Part shown: positions 11,831 through 38,600 of the stretch, in pieces | How positions within the stretch are numbered: position 1 is the first letter of the stretch | How the letters are laid out: each line of letters begins with the position of its first letter | Assembly: GCF_003945595.2 (NCBI RefSeq) | Contig: NW_024103874.1 | Span: 3,482,001 to 3,546,000, forward strand | From: Pipra filicauda | Taxonomy: Eukaryota; Chordata; Aves; Passeriformes; Pipridae | Direction: 5' to 3' | DNA length: 64,000 nucleotides | Translations under genes and position numbers: made by a program | Notes under the pieces: generated by a model | The model's input: only the letters and a program-made list of their open reading frames with translations | What the model was told of the DNA's origin: nothing | Databases searched by the model: none

Positions 11831-14800
11831 CCCTCCATGTTGGTGCTGTCTCACTGCAACAGGCGTGTGTTGCGTCTCCCCTTGCAGTCAGCCCCTAATG
11901 CTCCCTGCATGCCAAATAAGTTTCAGCAGGTAGTAATATTTAATATGCATGAGTTCTCTTGGCCTTATTTAACTGCATTCCCAAAGTCCCGTTTGTGCTG
12001 CTGACAGAATTAGTGGCTCTGAATGTCTTTTCTGATCCAGACACCGGTTTCATATTAAGCTGCAGTTAGGCCTGGCAAGTACAAGGGATAGAAACTTGGT
12101 AGGTTAGTTTTCCAAGACGTTTTTCAAGCTCTGTTTTCAAAAGACATCAACATAAACGTGTCACTAAGTAGTCATTGCTTATGATACTCAAGTAATGTGC
12201 ATCCTAGGGAAACTTTGAAGCAATTCCTAATCCAGTCCCAGACATATGTGTGTGCCTTCAACATCAGCCTGATGAAATACTGCCTCAGAAATGGCTGGAG
12301 TAGAACAGGTGGGTTATAGACCGAGAAGGAGTTGTTTTAAATGCCAAGAGACAAAGTTTACTAGAAATTAGGGGATACAAGAGCTAATTCCAGTATTTTG
12401 AACCGTGTTGAGTAATGCCAGCCATTTGTGTCACAATGCTCTAAATGGAACTTTTAATCACAATTAAGAGCACACAAATTAGGCATGACATTGTATGCTT
12501 ATTCCTTAAAGGCTCTGTCACTGATTGATAATGTATATTTGTATTAGTAGTATTAGTGTGTAAGTAATATTCGTATTTAACACAATTCACTGTGTTGACT
12601 TTGACTAACTACCTTCAGATACCACCAGCCTCCGGTGTAATCAATAATCATGATACCGAATCATTTGTATGCCAACAGCTGCATTTACACTGGAAACTGT
12701 CAGTAGGAAAACCTCAGAGACCTGTGGTAGCTGCTGCTGAATATGATAGCAATAATTGTCATACTTTTAAGCAATATTTGTTAAAGAATATCGAGCCAGC
12801 TCCTTGGCTGGTGTACAGCAGAGCGATTCATCAGCTAGAGATTAGCTGGCTACCTGTATTAATTTTTCAGAATCCTTCTCAAGGTATTTCATTTGATTTT
12901 ATTTATTCCTTCTTCACTCCTGTTGTGTTCTCCCTCTTGGGGAAAATGTAAATATCTCAAACCAACTTTATAAATGTTTCTTAACTGTCTCTTCAGCTAG
13001 CCACCAGCTCCCATTTGAATACTCATGCGTGACCTGTGTCCCGTGGCCCAGGTGATGCTCACTGACCTTTCACTGGTGTGTTTTCCATCTCAAAATGACA
13101 TGTGTGTCTGATAGAGCTCAGTCATCACCTTTTGTGCCTTGCCCAGTGCTACAAAGCACTCACATGCATCCGCTTTTCACCCTCTCCATCACTCTACCAC
13201 CAAAATACCTGCTTGGGGGCAGGTGGCAGCCTGAGCCGTGGGGCACCATGTGGGCTCAGGCTGTGCCTCACAGAAATGAGCCCCATCTTGGTGTCTGAAG
13301 AATGACTCCAGAACAACGTGTGTTTTCCAGCCTCCTGAATACAAAAAGGACGACAGGAGAACGAGGGAGAAGATGAATTAAGGAAGGGAAATGGAGTATC
13401 TGATCTGCCTTGGAGATCCAGCTAGCTTCCCAGTAGACAGATTGCTCCCCTGGAGTCTCTCCTTTGTTTGCTCTCTCTGCTGAGGATGATGTCTAATGAG
13501 GAATGGTCTCTAAGAAGAAGACTTCCCATTGAGCTGAGTTGAAATTCAACCCTCTGGCTCAGGACTCCCTTCTCCCTCTGCCATGGTTGGCACTGTCCAC
13601 AGAGAAGCGTGTGTTGTGGAGGCATTGGCACATGAGAGTTGTTAAAAGAGTACAGATAGAGAAAATTAATGGAAGCAGGAACAAGAGGAAAAAAAAATAG
13701 AAACATTCATTGAGATCAGGTAAAAATGGAGCAGGAGAGAAAGAACTTTTGCAGAAAGGGCAGCAGGAACAACTGAGGGCAGAAGAGGAGCAGCTATGGA
13801 CACCCAGACCCCGGTACAACCCAGGCCAGAGAGGCACAGGCTTTGCTGCACTGGGTTTGGGGACATGTGCCATCCTCCTGACACCCCAGATGCTGTTAGT
13901 CAGGACATCAGTGCCCACACCAGTGTGCCTCACCACTGCCCTCCCTCACATAACTCAGCCCAGTGCTGAGGACTCAGGACAGAGGTGACACTTGAGCATG
14001 TCACCCAGGTTTGATGAGATTCCTGCAGTCTTGCTTATTGAATCTTTTTTTCCTTGAGTGCAGGCAGCAATGCGTAGATGGATACATGTGCTTAGTGAGT
14101 GCAACAAGCAGATAGATGTGCATTGCTGAGAAATCCCTTACTCCTGGAGATTTCAAACAAAAGCTATCAAATCTAATTAAAAATTTGCAGGGGGAGAGTC
14201 AGATCTGAGGGGGGAGATACCAGCTTTGCTCTCTGCTTTATCTCTGAATGGAACCATTTCCGCTGCTGGAAATGCTGTAAGAGAGGGCCCGGTGCTGCCT
14301 CAGTTTGAAGATAATAACTTTAATTTTAGCTCCGAATTACTTTTTTTCAAAGACAGTCTGACCTCTGACTGTAAAGTTATTGAATTGCTACATCTGACAT
14401 GATGAAGGATAGCTCAACAGGTGGGAGCCAAAGCAGTTCGTATGCAGTCAAGAAATGCAGATATTAAGAGCATTGCAACTCATGAAATACAAATGGTACA
14501 TCCTGTACTGAAAGCAAAGCCGGACTTCCTCAGGCTTTAAAGAAAAAGTGCTGCTTAACTTTCTTCTAGAAAAAATGTTTTTCTCCCAGCTCATTTCACG
14601 TGGCAGTTTGTTCTCTTTGCTTGATTAAATGTTAAGCCAGCCCATCCTAATGGTGTGCAGTCTCTTTTGTTAAAGCTCCGGACTTCTGAGCACTGTACAT
14701 GAAGGAGAAAGTTGCATCAATCACCTACACAGCGAGAGCAAAAGACAGGAACCAGTGCTAATGCAATTAGCACATTTATTTGTCATGCATCAGAGGAGCT

Positions 14801-14944
14801 GAGACCTCCTTGGCATGTCAGCTCTGACTCCCGGCAGCAGCCCGATGGTGCAGGGAACTGCTGGGAGTAACCAGAGGCCTCCATCCCTCTGGATGGCACG
14901 AGCTGATGCATTCCCTGTCCTTCAGCCCCACTCTCCCAGCCAGC

Positions 14945-15135
14945 CCTTGCACAAAGAGGTTGCCCAGAGAAGCTGTGGCTGCCCCATCCCTAGAAGTGTT
15001 CAAGGACAGATTGGACAGGGTTTGGAGCAACCTGGTCTAGTGGAAGGTGTCCCTGCCCGTGACAGAGGGTTGGAACTAGATGAGCTTTAAGGTCCTTTCC
15101 AAACCAAACCGTTCTGTGATTCTGTGAGTCTGTGA
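14945..15135 (+). mobile_element. CR1 LINE 3' end fragment (about 190 bp)
   Basis: This is the terminal part of a CR1 3' untranslated region. Recognisable blocks are GAGGTTGCCCAGAGAAGCTG, GGAGCAACCTGGTCTAGTGG, GGTTGGAACTAGATGAGC and the tail CGTTCTGTGATTCTGTGAGTC. It is in sense with CDH4 and strongly 5'-truncated, as is usual for CR1. The 5' edge is uncertain by tens of bases. Confidence 0.92.
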
Positions 15136-16206
15136 AGCTGATGTCCTCTGAAGCCTTCATTCTTCAGCCCACCAGCCTTGCTGGATGTCACACAGCCATC
15201 CCAAGTGCTGTCCCCAGTTCTTGTGGCAGGGCGGAGGCTCAGCAGTGCTCACAGAGGCTGAAATGAAGAGGGATGATAGCCAGAGTCTGCAGTGCTCACA
15301 GCCAGCCAGTGCCTCCCTGCTGCCATCCATGGTCGGGGGCCGTGCAGCTCTTCCCTTGCCGTCAGAGTTTTCCCGAAGCCGGCGTCGGCAGCGCATTCAG
15401 CCACACACCACTCAGAGTAGCCATCTGTTCCCTTTAATGAGAAAGCTATCCATTTTTTTCACCTGGTTACTGATTGTTCCTGAGTATTGTTGATTGCTTT
15501 GTTTTATTAATTACTCATTTTGACATGCTGTATCTGTCTCTCCTGTTCAGAAAACAGATGCTCTTGTTTTTGGGCATTATTACTGATGGTTATTGCTAAT
15601 AAGATAAAGCTGCAGTTCCATTTTAACTGAGGGCTTAACACTGTGACTGTGGTTATTGAAATGCATTAGCACTGGGTATTTTAGTCAAGCCTGAGGAAAA
15701 TATTTCATTCTTAATGTCACAGGGGCTCCCATTATTTGAGGGAAAGGGACTTTTTAAATGTCTTTTGGTGCACGGAGCCATGGGGTCGGTAGCTGTTGCT
15801 GTTCCTAGAGACCATGATTAAACAAACAATAAACACTACTAATGTCAGTCTGAAATCTCTTCACTATTAATCCCTGTTATTGTGGGTGTGAAAGGCTGCA
15901 GATTCCCATAAGAAACCTCTCGCTCAAACTCATTTCCTCGCCGTATTTGGAACTAAGCAAAATTTGCTTTTCAGACTGTCAGGCAAAGTTCACCGTGGCT
16001 TAAAAATTAAAATACAGTGGTCTGTGAGCAGTGAAGGAGATAGCATCACTGCACCAGAGTTAAAGTGTTTCCATTGACAATCGCAGTTTTAAAATATTAT
16101 TTCAGTATTATGTTAAGCCCTGAAAAGCTGTCTGTGGGTAGAGTCTAGATGGAAACTATGGCAGTGCTTTCTGCTGGAATTAGATACCTACTCCATTGAA
16201 TTTTGA

Positions 16207-29665
<13,459 letters not shown>

Positions 29666-32600
29666 TGAGGGATGCTGACTTGCAAAGCCCAAGCCCTGTC
29701 TTGAATACTGAGCCTCTAAAAGTTTGAGTTGCAACGTGGAGATCATGGTCTTTGCTTCTGCAGCAGTTGTGGGGCATCGTGGCTTTGATGTGATATTTTT
29801 GTCTTAATCCATATCGGTCGATGAAACCCTGGGAGAATCTTCAAACTCCTGGCGTTGATATTTTCCTTGCGTAAATTTGTAAAACTCAAAGATGTAGAAA
29901 TACTCCAGAAGGAGCAGGGGGATGAATAACTTGTCATTTGTCCCCTTTCTGTTGGGAGACAATAAATGCCAGACACCTATAGCCCTTTCTAGACCTGTCT
30001 TGCATGTTATCTCTGAAAGCAGTTACACAGCCCATACTCAGTACACTTTGCATGTTTCCTGATGGCATCCTTGTGTCTCTTCCAAACTAGGAAAATGTCT
30101 TCCAGTGATTTTGGTTTTCTGTGGGGCTCTGCTCTTAATGCCTCTTCTTCCTGGCATTTTATGATGTACAGCTTTTCCAAATGCAGAAGAAATTTCATTT
30201 TTACTGACACAACCATACTCTGCCAGTGTAAGCCATATAGTGTGATCCCCAGAGCTCTGCCTCCTCTAGCTGTGAGTGTAGCTCAAGGACAAAGCATTTA
30301 TACCCCACACATTAAACAAAAATCAGTGCATCAGTGGTGGGATGGAGTGAATGGGGAAGAAGGGGACAGGGGTCAATGGGTGTGAAGGGAAAGAACCCCA
30401 GAACTTAAGTTCTGGTTTTATTCCCCTTTGGACTGTGCAGGTCATGGAGTGTCACCTCTTCAATGCAGCTGGGGAATCTCGGTTAACTAAATGTTGGGAA
30501 GGATCATTTGTTCATTGAGCTCTGTGGCAGATAGGAAAGGAAGGACTTGCACAGTCTGAGGCTCAGATGTTTTTGTTCAAGCAGTCCCCAGAGGTAAAAA
30601 GTCCAGTAAAACCCATTTTAGGAGAGCCCAGCATGCTGCATTTCTGAGACAAGGCAGCAGAAACTGGTTTTGTTCTACTTTATCTCCTTTCTTTCCCCGA
30701 TGGCAGGGACTGAGTGAGCAGGAGTCCCCACATGTAGGCTGGTACTTGGCTTTCCTGTCTGGAACCCTAACCTCAGAGGGGTGAAACCTCCAGCACCTTA
30801 GAGATTTCTCCTGTGCCCATCAGCCCAGCGGCTTTTGGCCCCACTGCTAAGTGCTCTGCCAGGCTCCAGTCAACAGGCACTCTTTGCCAGGGTTTATGCC
30901 CATTTCATTCCCACATCTGGGGCCACTTTTTTGCTTCAGAGCAGCTTTGGGAGGAATCCCAAAGGCAGCTGCTGAGAGCAGATAAAAGCCCCGGCAGCAG
31001 CTCGGCAGCACGCGGAGAGCCCCGGGGCAGCCAATGGGACCACACGGGAACAGGGGCTGGCACAGATTTGGGGCTTCCCCTCGGCACTGTCTCAGGGAGA
31101 GCTGCCCCAAGGGGAGACACTGTGTGAAAGAGCTTTCCAAGGAGAAGGTCAGACGAGCAGAGAGTTTTCCAGATGTGAAGACAAGCCCAGAGCTGAGGGA
31201 GCAGGAGGAGCACCAGCGCCTGCTCCTTCCCACCTGATGTGGCAGACTCTGCAAGCACAACCTAGGGCAGATCTGACCTTTCCCTACTCTTTTTATTTAG
31301 AAGTTAGCTGAATCTTAAGCAGGTAGATTATCCCAAGCAGTGCCGAAGCCTGCGGCGGGCTTGCAGTCGAGGAGGAGAAGCAAGTGCTGGAGAGATTGCT
31401 GGCAGCCCTCGGGGGGACAGAGGCAGAGTACTCAGAGGAGAAATCGGAACTCTGGCAGGAAAATGCTGATTTTATGGAAATGAAAGAGCTATTATTGCCC
31501 CCCTGACATCAGTGGGGGCCAGCATGTTGACGTGGGGCTTTATGGGTAGAGAAAGGTCGCCAGTTTATAATAATTTCAGAAACACAGGTTGGGATATCTG
31601 GGTGGGAGATGGGTTTTAATCTCAGCAAATCAGGTGAAAAAAGAGGCAGGTTGTAATTAGGGGGAAAAGATGAGGCAGACTAGTCATCTTTTTTCAGGTT
31701 TCTCTCATTGCATCTGAAGCATTTTAAAAACTTGCAGGGGAACCATGTGCTTCATGTTAGTTCCCCTGTGCACAGGGTCGAGGAAATCCAGGCTGGCACA
31801 TTGTATATGGAAATATGGTGTTGAGTGTCCCAAGCTGAGTAGAAGGTTGGACAAGGGACACTTGGATTGAGGCAAAACAACCAGCTCTGGGCACAATCCT
31901 GGGGCTGCCCTGAAGCTATGGGACATGCTCATTCCCAGCTCTCTCTGCTACTGTCAGGATTACATCTGGAATTGGCAAAACTTTCTGGGTTATTAACATA
32001 AAATTATATTGCATCTAAATTGAAAAATGTGTTTAAACACTCATATTACTGTATCACAGATTGGTTTTTTGTTTTTGTTTGTTTTTCCTGAAATCTTGAG
32101 AAAGCTATTAGAGGAGTAAATTTGGGGTTGCTGCTGACATTTTCTTGTCGTTAGGAAAAGGAGCCGAAGAGCAGTATTTGGAATGCAGATTTGTGTAAAT
32201 TAAAATGTTAACAAATCTGACCTATTCAGCTGAAACTACTACAACCAAGATAAATTCCCTGGATACCAGTTATTTCTCCAAAAGCTTATTGACACATTTG
32301 TCAGTGCCTGAGACACGATTACGTTAAGCTGTGGTGATACAGAACCAGGTTTTCAGTTTCCATTGGACCCTTCTCCCTTGTTTCTGCAATGCAAAGCAGG
32401 TGTGAATATAACTGCCAGAGCTATTCCATATCTGAGAGACAGGTCCATGTTCCAGCATTTCGCTTTCAGAAGGGAGAAAAGTCACTTCAGAACTGCTATT
32501 TCTAGATCAGCATTTCTGTTGCATGCTCATTAAATGAGATTTCCTGATGTTCTCAGCATCTCCACTTAAATACTGGTTCTTTGCTGGTTTCCATTACCTT

Positions 32601-35600
32601 CAATCCATGAAAGAACAAACTGGATACAGTGTTCCAGCTTGTTTTGTGTCACAGGAAGTGTTTTGTTTAACCTGCAAGAAAACTACTTTAAGATAGTCAT
32701 GTATTTTTGCTGCTGTTTCTAAACCATCATTTCCACAAACCAAGGAGGAAATTAAAAACTCAGCCTCTCAGATTGTGCTGGTCTCTCCTAAATGTGTCTG
32801 ACACTGAAGATAGCACAATCAAAAGCCAAAGTATTGAAATATTGATGGCTTTAAAGTTATCTTACCTGGTTCCCATTAATCTGGGTGTAAATATGGTTAC
32901 AAAGCTTTGTGTCCATTCACTCGTTATGACTGTGCTTAATTGAATGGATCCCCAAGGAAGATAAAGATAATTGGACTGCACTTCATAAAAATTATTAAAG
33001 GAGGACAGTTTAGCAACGGCCTGGTGTAAGCCTGGATGCCTAAGGGTGAGAAATGCCAAAGGTGGAACAAAGGAACACCTACCCCTTGAACTAAGAGGGA
33101 AAATGATAGGGATTTAGAGGGCATCAGAGGTTCAAAAGTATATTCAGACAGCCAGACTTTGATGAGAAGGTTAAAAGCAGAGTCTTGCTGTAATGCAGGA
33201 AAACATCAGGGCAGTTTAGGAAATCTGTAGCTGATTTAATGAAATTAGGAGGGAAAGATCATATGGCAGTGGGAGCACAAAATATGTGGATTAATAGGGA
33301 AGGCTGTGAACATATGAGATGAACAGGTTGTGACAAAGTTCAGGGGTAAGAAGGGACTATGGTAGCTGACTTAATTTATGTCAGGCTGCTGCAGAAATGG
33401 GTGGTACTATAGGAGATGCTGCCCGACTGATGGCTTCGTTTAGCAGCACATCTGAATTCCACATTTCCTTGAGTTGTTTTGGTTTTTTTCCACTGGGAAG
33501 AAAATTACAAGAGGTAAGAAAGGGTCAGCTGTCCCCAGCAGGGTCTCAGAAACAGGCAGAACATTCATATTTTTGTTTTCCATTCTGAAAAGTAACATTT
33601 CTCCTTATAACCTTGCATAAGGGACCAGCTCTGTTCCCTGTGTTACTTCATGCTCTCCGCTGCCACTCAGCCCAATGTCCCGGGTGGGATCAAGCCCAGA
33701 CTGTCAGTCTGACAGTGCTTCTGGTGCAGTAATTCAACTCCATCACCAATTTTGATTTCTCCAGTGGCAGAGTATCTGTCTCAGTAGCACAGTAAACCTG
33801 CACTGGGGGTATAGTGTAGGCAATATCATCCTCTGAAGAGCTTCCCCTAAATATTTTATGAACACGGACTTTGAGCAAGCAGGAGGGAAAAAAAAAAGGA
33901 ATGAGAGAAAAGCAGGTGGTTGATCCCACACTCTGCTGGCAGGCCAATAAATGTTGAGACATCTCAAATGTCATCCAGGCTTATTTGAGATAATAAGTAT
34001 TTTGGCTCTGCGGTGCTTGTAGTGTAATGTTGCTAACTTTTTGAGATGTCCTTTAGAAAAGAGTCCCTTCCCAGCACATTCATCTGGTGTTGGAGAAATG
34101 AAGACAGTCAGGAGCTCTGAGTTGCTTCTTCCAAATTTCTGTGTGTTTGTATTTCTTTTAATAGTGATTGGATCTCTGCTGCTGCAAATGCTTTTAAAAA
34201 TACATGAAATCCGATTCTATGATTACTGCACTTGGCTTTCCAAAAGCATGATGTTGCTAGTCCTTCTCAAGTGAGTGAAAGATAAAAGGGAGAGCCTGCC
34301 AACAACTGAGTTAGAGGCTTATTTTATTTATGAATGAAATGGCAGGATTCTTATGGAGAAGAGGAGAACTTCTTCTTATTAGCAGAGACAGTTGATTTAT
34401 TTTCCAGCACTCTGGTTTTGGTGCAACTAGACATTTCTGATAAATCAGAAATTTGAAATGTTACGTTAAAAAAAAATAAACAACTGTACATTGCTTCTCC
34501 AAACACCGAGGGGGGATTGGATTTTACCATCTGCAGTAACTATTTTGAGGACATTTGTCTCCAGGTCATTGCAATAGCTTTTTGAAACCTCCCTGTTCCT
34601 TCATTCAGGTGTTGGCTGGGAGTAAACAAGGCATTGCACTGGTGATAGGAATTAGTTTAGCCATTGAGACTGCTGTGACACATTCCCATAGAGAGCATTC
34701 CACTAGTTTAAGATTACCCAAATACAGTGGGTTTAATCTGGGTTTGTCTTTTCCAACCAGACAATACTCTAAAGTGTAGCCAACAGGTAACTCAGGCTGA
34801 GTCTGACTTTCTGTACCAGGAATCCTCTGACAGGATAGTCCAGCACCTTTCAATCCTTTTTCCACCCCTGGAATACAACTAAGGAATTTATTCTGTTCCT
34901 AATTACCGTTGCCAGTGTTAATTATGTTCCCTCACTCAATATCAGTGTGATATTCTGCAAAGCTGCATCTCCTCCTCTGAGCAGGGCTGGAGGAACATCT
35001 GCTGCAGTGTGAGGCTGAAGGATCCCACGCAATATGAGTGATATATGAGTTTACCTGGGCAGATTATCAGTCGTGTATGTGTACTGAGAAAATACAAAGA
35101 ATGAGGAAAAGTGACATCTAAATGGCTTGACTGCATCCTGAGAGTTTCTGTTCCCATTTTCCTCACTGAGATTAGCCATCTCCAAGGAGCAGTGAGGAGT
35201 AATGCAGAATTGGTATGAGTATGTCACCTTCTGACAAGCACAATCAAGCATCCACCGTGTTTACTATTTGTATCTATTACAGGAGTCCTTTAAAGTGAGA
35301 GGGATTCTGGTTTTCATGTTCTTCTCATTACTTCTTCCAGAGAAGAACTAAAACAAGGTTGTTAGATTCTGCTGAGTATCTTGCTTTTAAAGATGAACTT
35401 CCTGTATCACTGCATTAAAACACGTGCAGAAAAATGTCTCCACAGCTGAACTCAAAGGAGGAGAACAAGAGTGAGGGATTAGTAATTATTTTGCCAGTGA
35501 GGCATATCCATTTCTACGAATTTGGACCAAGGGCCCCTGTGTTCAGCTTGCAGACTTGCAGGCTCCCAAAGTGTTTTCCAGTGACTGAGATAATGAAGGG

Positions 35601-38600
35601 CTAAGTGGCTTTTCCACTTCTCACAGCATTCAAATAGTGATTGGGAGTCTTTGTGGAACATGTCTTCAAGCCAGACATAAACTACTGGAGTCTAAGCAGG
35701 GATAAGCAGGTAAAATACTTCAGCATCATCTGTCAGACTGTGTTTTACTTGTCCCTCCCAGCCTTGGCCCTGATGGGTCTGACAGTTTCCCTCTGCTATT
35801 GAGGAGCAGTTTGCCCTGGTGCTCTGCCCTCGCTGTCTGCCTGGCTGCCACGTGCCATCCCAGGGATTTGTGGAGCACAAAGTCACTCTGAGGGATGAAA
35901 ACCACTCTGTACATGTCATTTATCACTGAATACTCCGTTATCCCTGATACCTTGTAATTTTTCAGGGCCATGTAACGAAAATGTAAATACTGGAAGCTTT
36001 ATGTATTAATATGCCTGAAATCATTACTTAAAGATAAAACTGGTTAAATTATTCAGTTATAAAATTATCCCATTTCCACAGCAGCATATCCTGTCAAAGG
36101 AAGAGCTGATTAGCCATAAGCTGAATTTAGCCAGTAGATTTATGTTGGATTCTGGTTTATGTTTCTACATTGTACATGGGACTGATTTGAGTTTGCTCCA
36201 TCATTCCAGCATGCATTTCATTTTCTCATTACAGACAAGAATGACCTTTTCAGCAAATTATGGTGAGGAGCATTACCACTCATCAGTGAAGAAGATCCAT
36301 TTTATTAACCCTGTTTAGTGCCTTTAGAAGTGTGTTGTGCACTCAGTGGAGGGCCACTTGTAGTAATTTGAGATACCAGAAGTTAGCAGATGGGGAGGGC
36401 TTGAGTCTGCTCTGAGCACTGTTGGTCCACCACTGCATAATGGATTCCTCGTAGCCCTTGTTGGAGGATGGGAAAGATGTGAGTGATGCCTTATCATAGA
36501 AATCACACCCTTTGTTTTAATTAAGAAGGGAATAGTGGAGGTTCTGAAGCCTTTTTACAGTTCCTGGAAGGAATATGTCTCCCTGTTTGAGTTTCTCAAA
36601 TAAGTGGCTGTGTTTCTTTCTGGTAGGGCTTTCTAGAACGATCTGTACCCTTTGGTCTTCTGCACGATTGCTGCAACCCTCTAAATGCAAAGCTGCCAAT
36701 CAGTTTTAGAGCTCCTGTGTATGCAAAGTGAGTTTTGATTGCTTTTCCTTTAAAAAAGCCTGATAAGTAGATAGACAGTAAAACAGATAGAGGAAGGGCT
36801 CTGAGCCATGGGCCTTGGAAGAAAATTACATGAGTATGTGTTTTACTAAAAAAAATAGTATCTGGAGATGATAGGAGAAACTTTTAAAGAATAGAAGAGC
36901 TTTGCAAAGAAAGAGGCTGGTAATAGCTTGAAACCTGTGGGAGTCCTATGAATAGACAGCAAAACAGCCATGCTATTTACCTCCCCAAAATATTCACCAG
37001 CAAGGTGATCAGGACAAAAGTGTAATGGGGTGGAGATCAACTGATTGTACAAACTGTGAGAACATGTTGGCACAGGTTGACTGTGACTCTGTGAGCTCAG
37101 CCTAGATGTGTGATCTGCCATGCACAGCTTGCACTAGTCCTGGCCCCGTCCTGTCCTAGGGCATCTCATTCCCATCAGATTATGTTTTTAATAAAGAGGA
37201 ACAAGCAGAGCAATGCTTTTATTGGTCTAGTTGTTCCGTGCAGTTTTTCAGCTTCAATCCCATTGCACTGTGTGTCCTTTCTGAAGATGCAGAGCACAGA
37301 AGGATCCTCTGACCACACAACAGAGAGAACTGGGGTGCAAATGTAAACCTACAGACGGTTTCTATCTCCCATGGAGCTGATTCCACCAAGAGTGAGTCCT
37401 AGCCTGGCTGAAACAAAGAATTTCCTCCCACTCAGGCAATGCATATGACACTATTTATTTACTGCCTGCCAGAGTAGCTCCCAATTTGTTTCTTTAATTC
37501 TTTTTCCCATTTGGCTTAGACTCTCTTTATACACCTGACTTCCTTTAAGTATTGTGAGCATTTAGGTGCCGGAGCCTCTGGAGGAGATTGTAGTGATTCA
37601 CATGTGGCACTGTAATGACTTCTTGTTCATATTTGGGTGAGGTATTGAGGAGATGCTACCAAATTGAAAAGCTTCATGATTTGGGGTTGAACTACTCAGA
37701 TAAAACAAAGCTTTGAGTTTAATTGGATCCAATTATAGAGTCTGAGCAAGAATAGGTCTGATGCCCCACCTATTCAGTTCCCTTTTCTTTTAAATATGGA
37801 AATCTTCAGAGCCTCTCCTATAAGAGAATTCCACATATACTAATAGCCCACAGACCCTTTTCTTTCTTCATACACATTTTGATATGTTCAGAGAGTTCTG
37901 GTACAGTCTGGTTGCACTTGTTTCAAGTTGCTCTTGAAATCCCACCTCTGACTACAGTGGGGTTGGTTTATACATTATTCAATGGTAAAATCCCAGCTGA
38001 ATAGGGAGGAGGAAAAAAAAGTTAAGTATCGGAGTGGAAAGCTCACCAGGTCCTTAGCATAATCTCTCTGGTTCAGACCTGCATTTCTTTTTCTATTTGA
38101 GCTTGTCTCACAGTGGAGAAGAGTGTATCATTCCAATTTTAGATAGAAGACTACCTGCTCAGCTCAGGCAGATTTAAAGTTTTTCTTCTGTTACATCACA
38201 TACTTTTCCAACAGCCCCTTCCCCTCTCCAAAGGGATTATTGTCTAAATCAGCACCAGGTCAAGTGAAATAATTACACACAAGCTGGCTCCACTAATTAA
38301 CTTATCCACAGACCATTGTCTGTTATTAGCATTTTAAAGAGAGATTTTGTTAACTCTTTCTTCTTAGACCTGGTACTACTTTTTTCATAGCAGAGCTTAT
38401 TCTGTGAGCATCTTTCTACATTTCTTACTTGAATATTATCATGGACACATTTACCACAGCATGTGTGAGTTTACAGGATGTTTCAGCCTGCAGCAGTGAC
38501 TTTTCTTAACTGAGCATAAGAAAAAGGCAGCTTAAATGCAAAGGAATGTGACTGTCAGAAAACCAGATACAGAGTCTTGTATTCTGAAATATTCTTAAAA

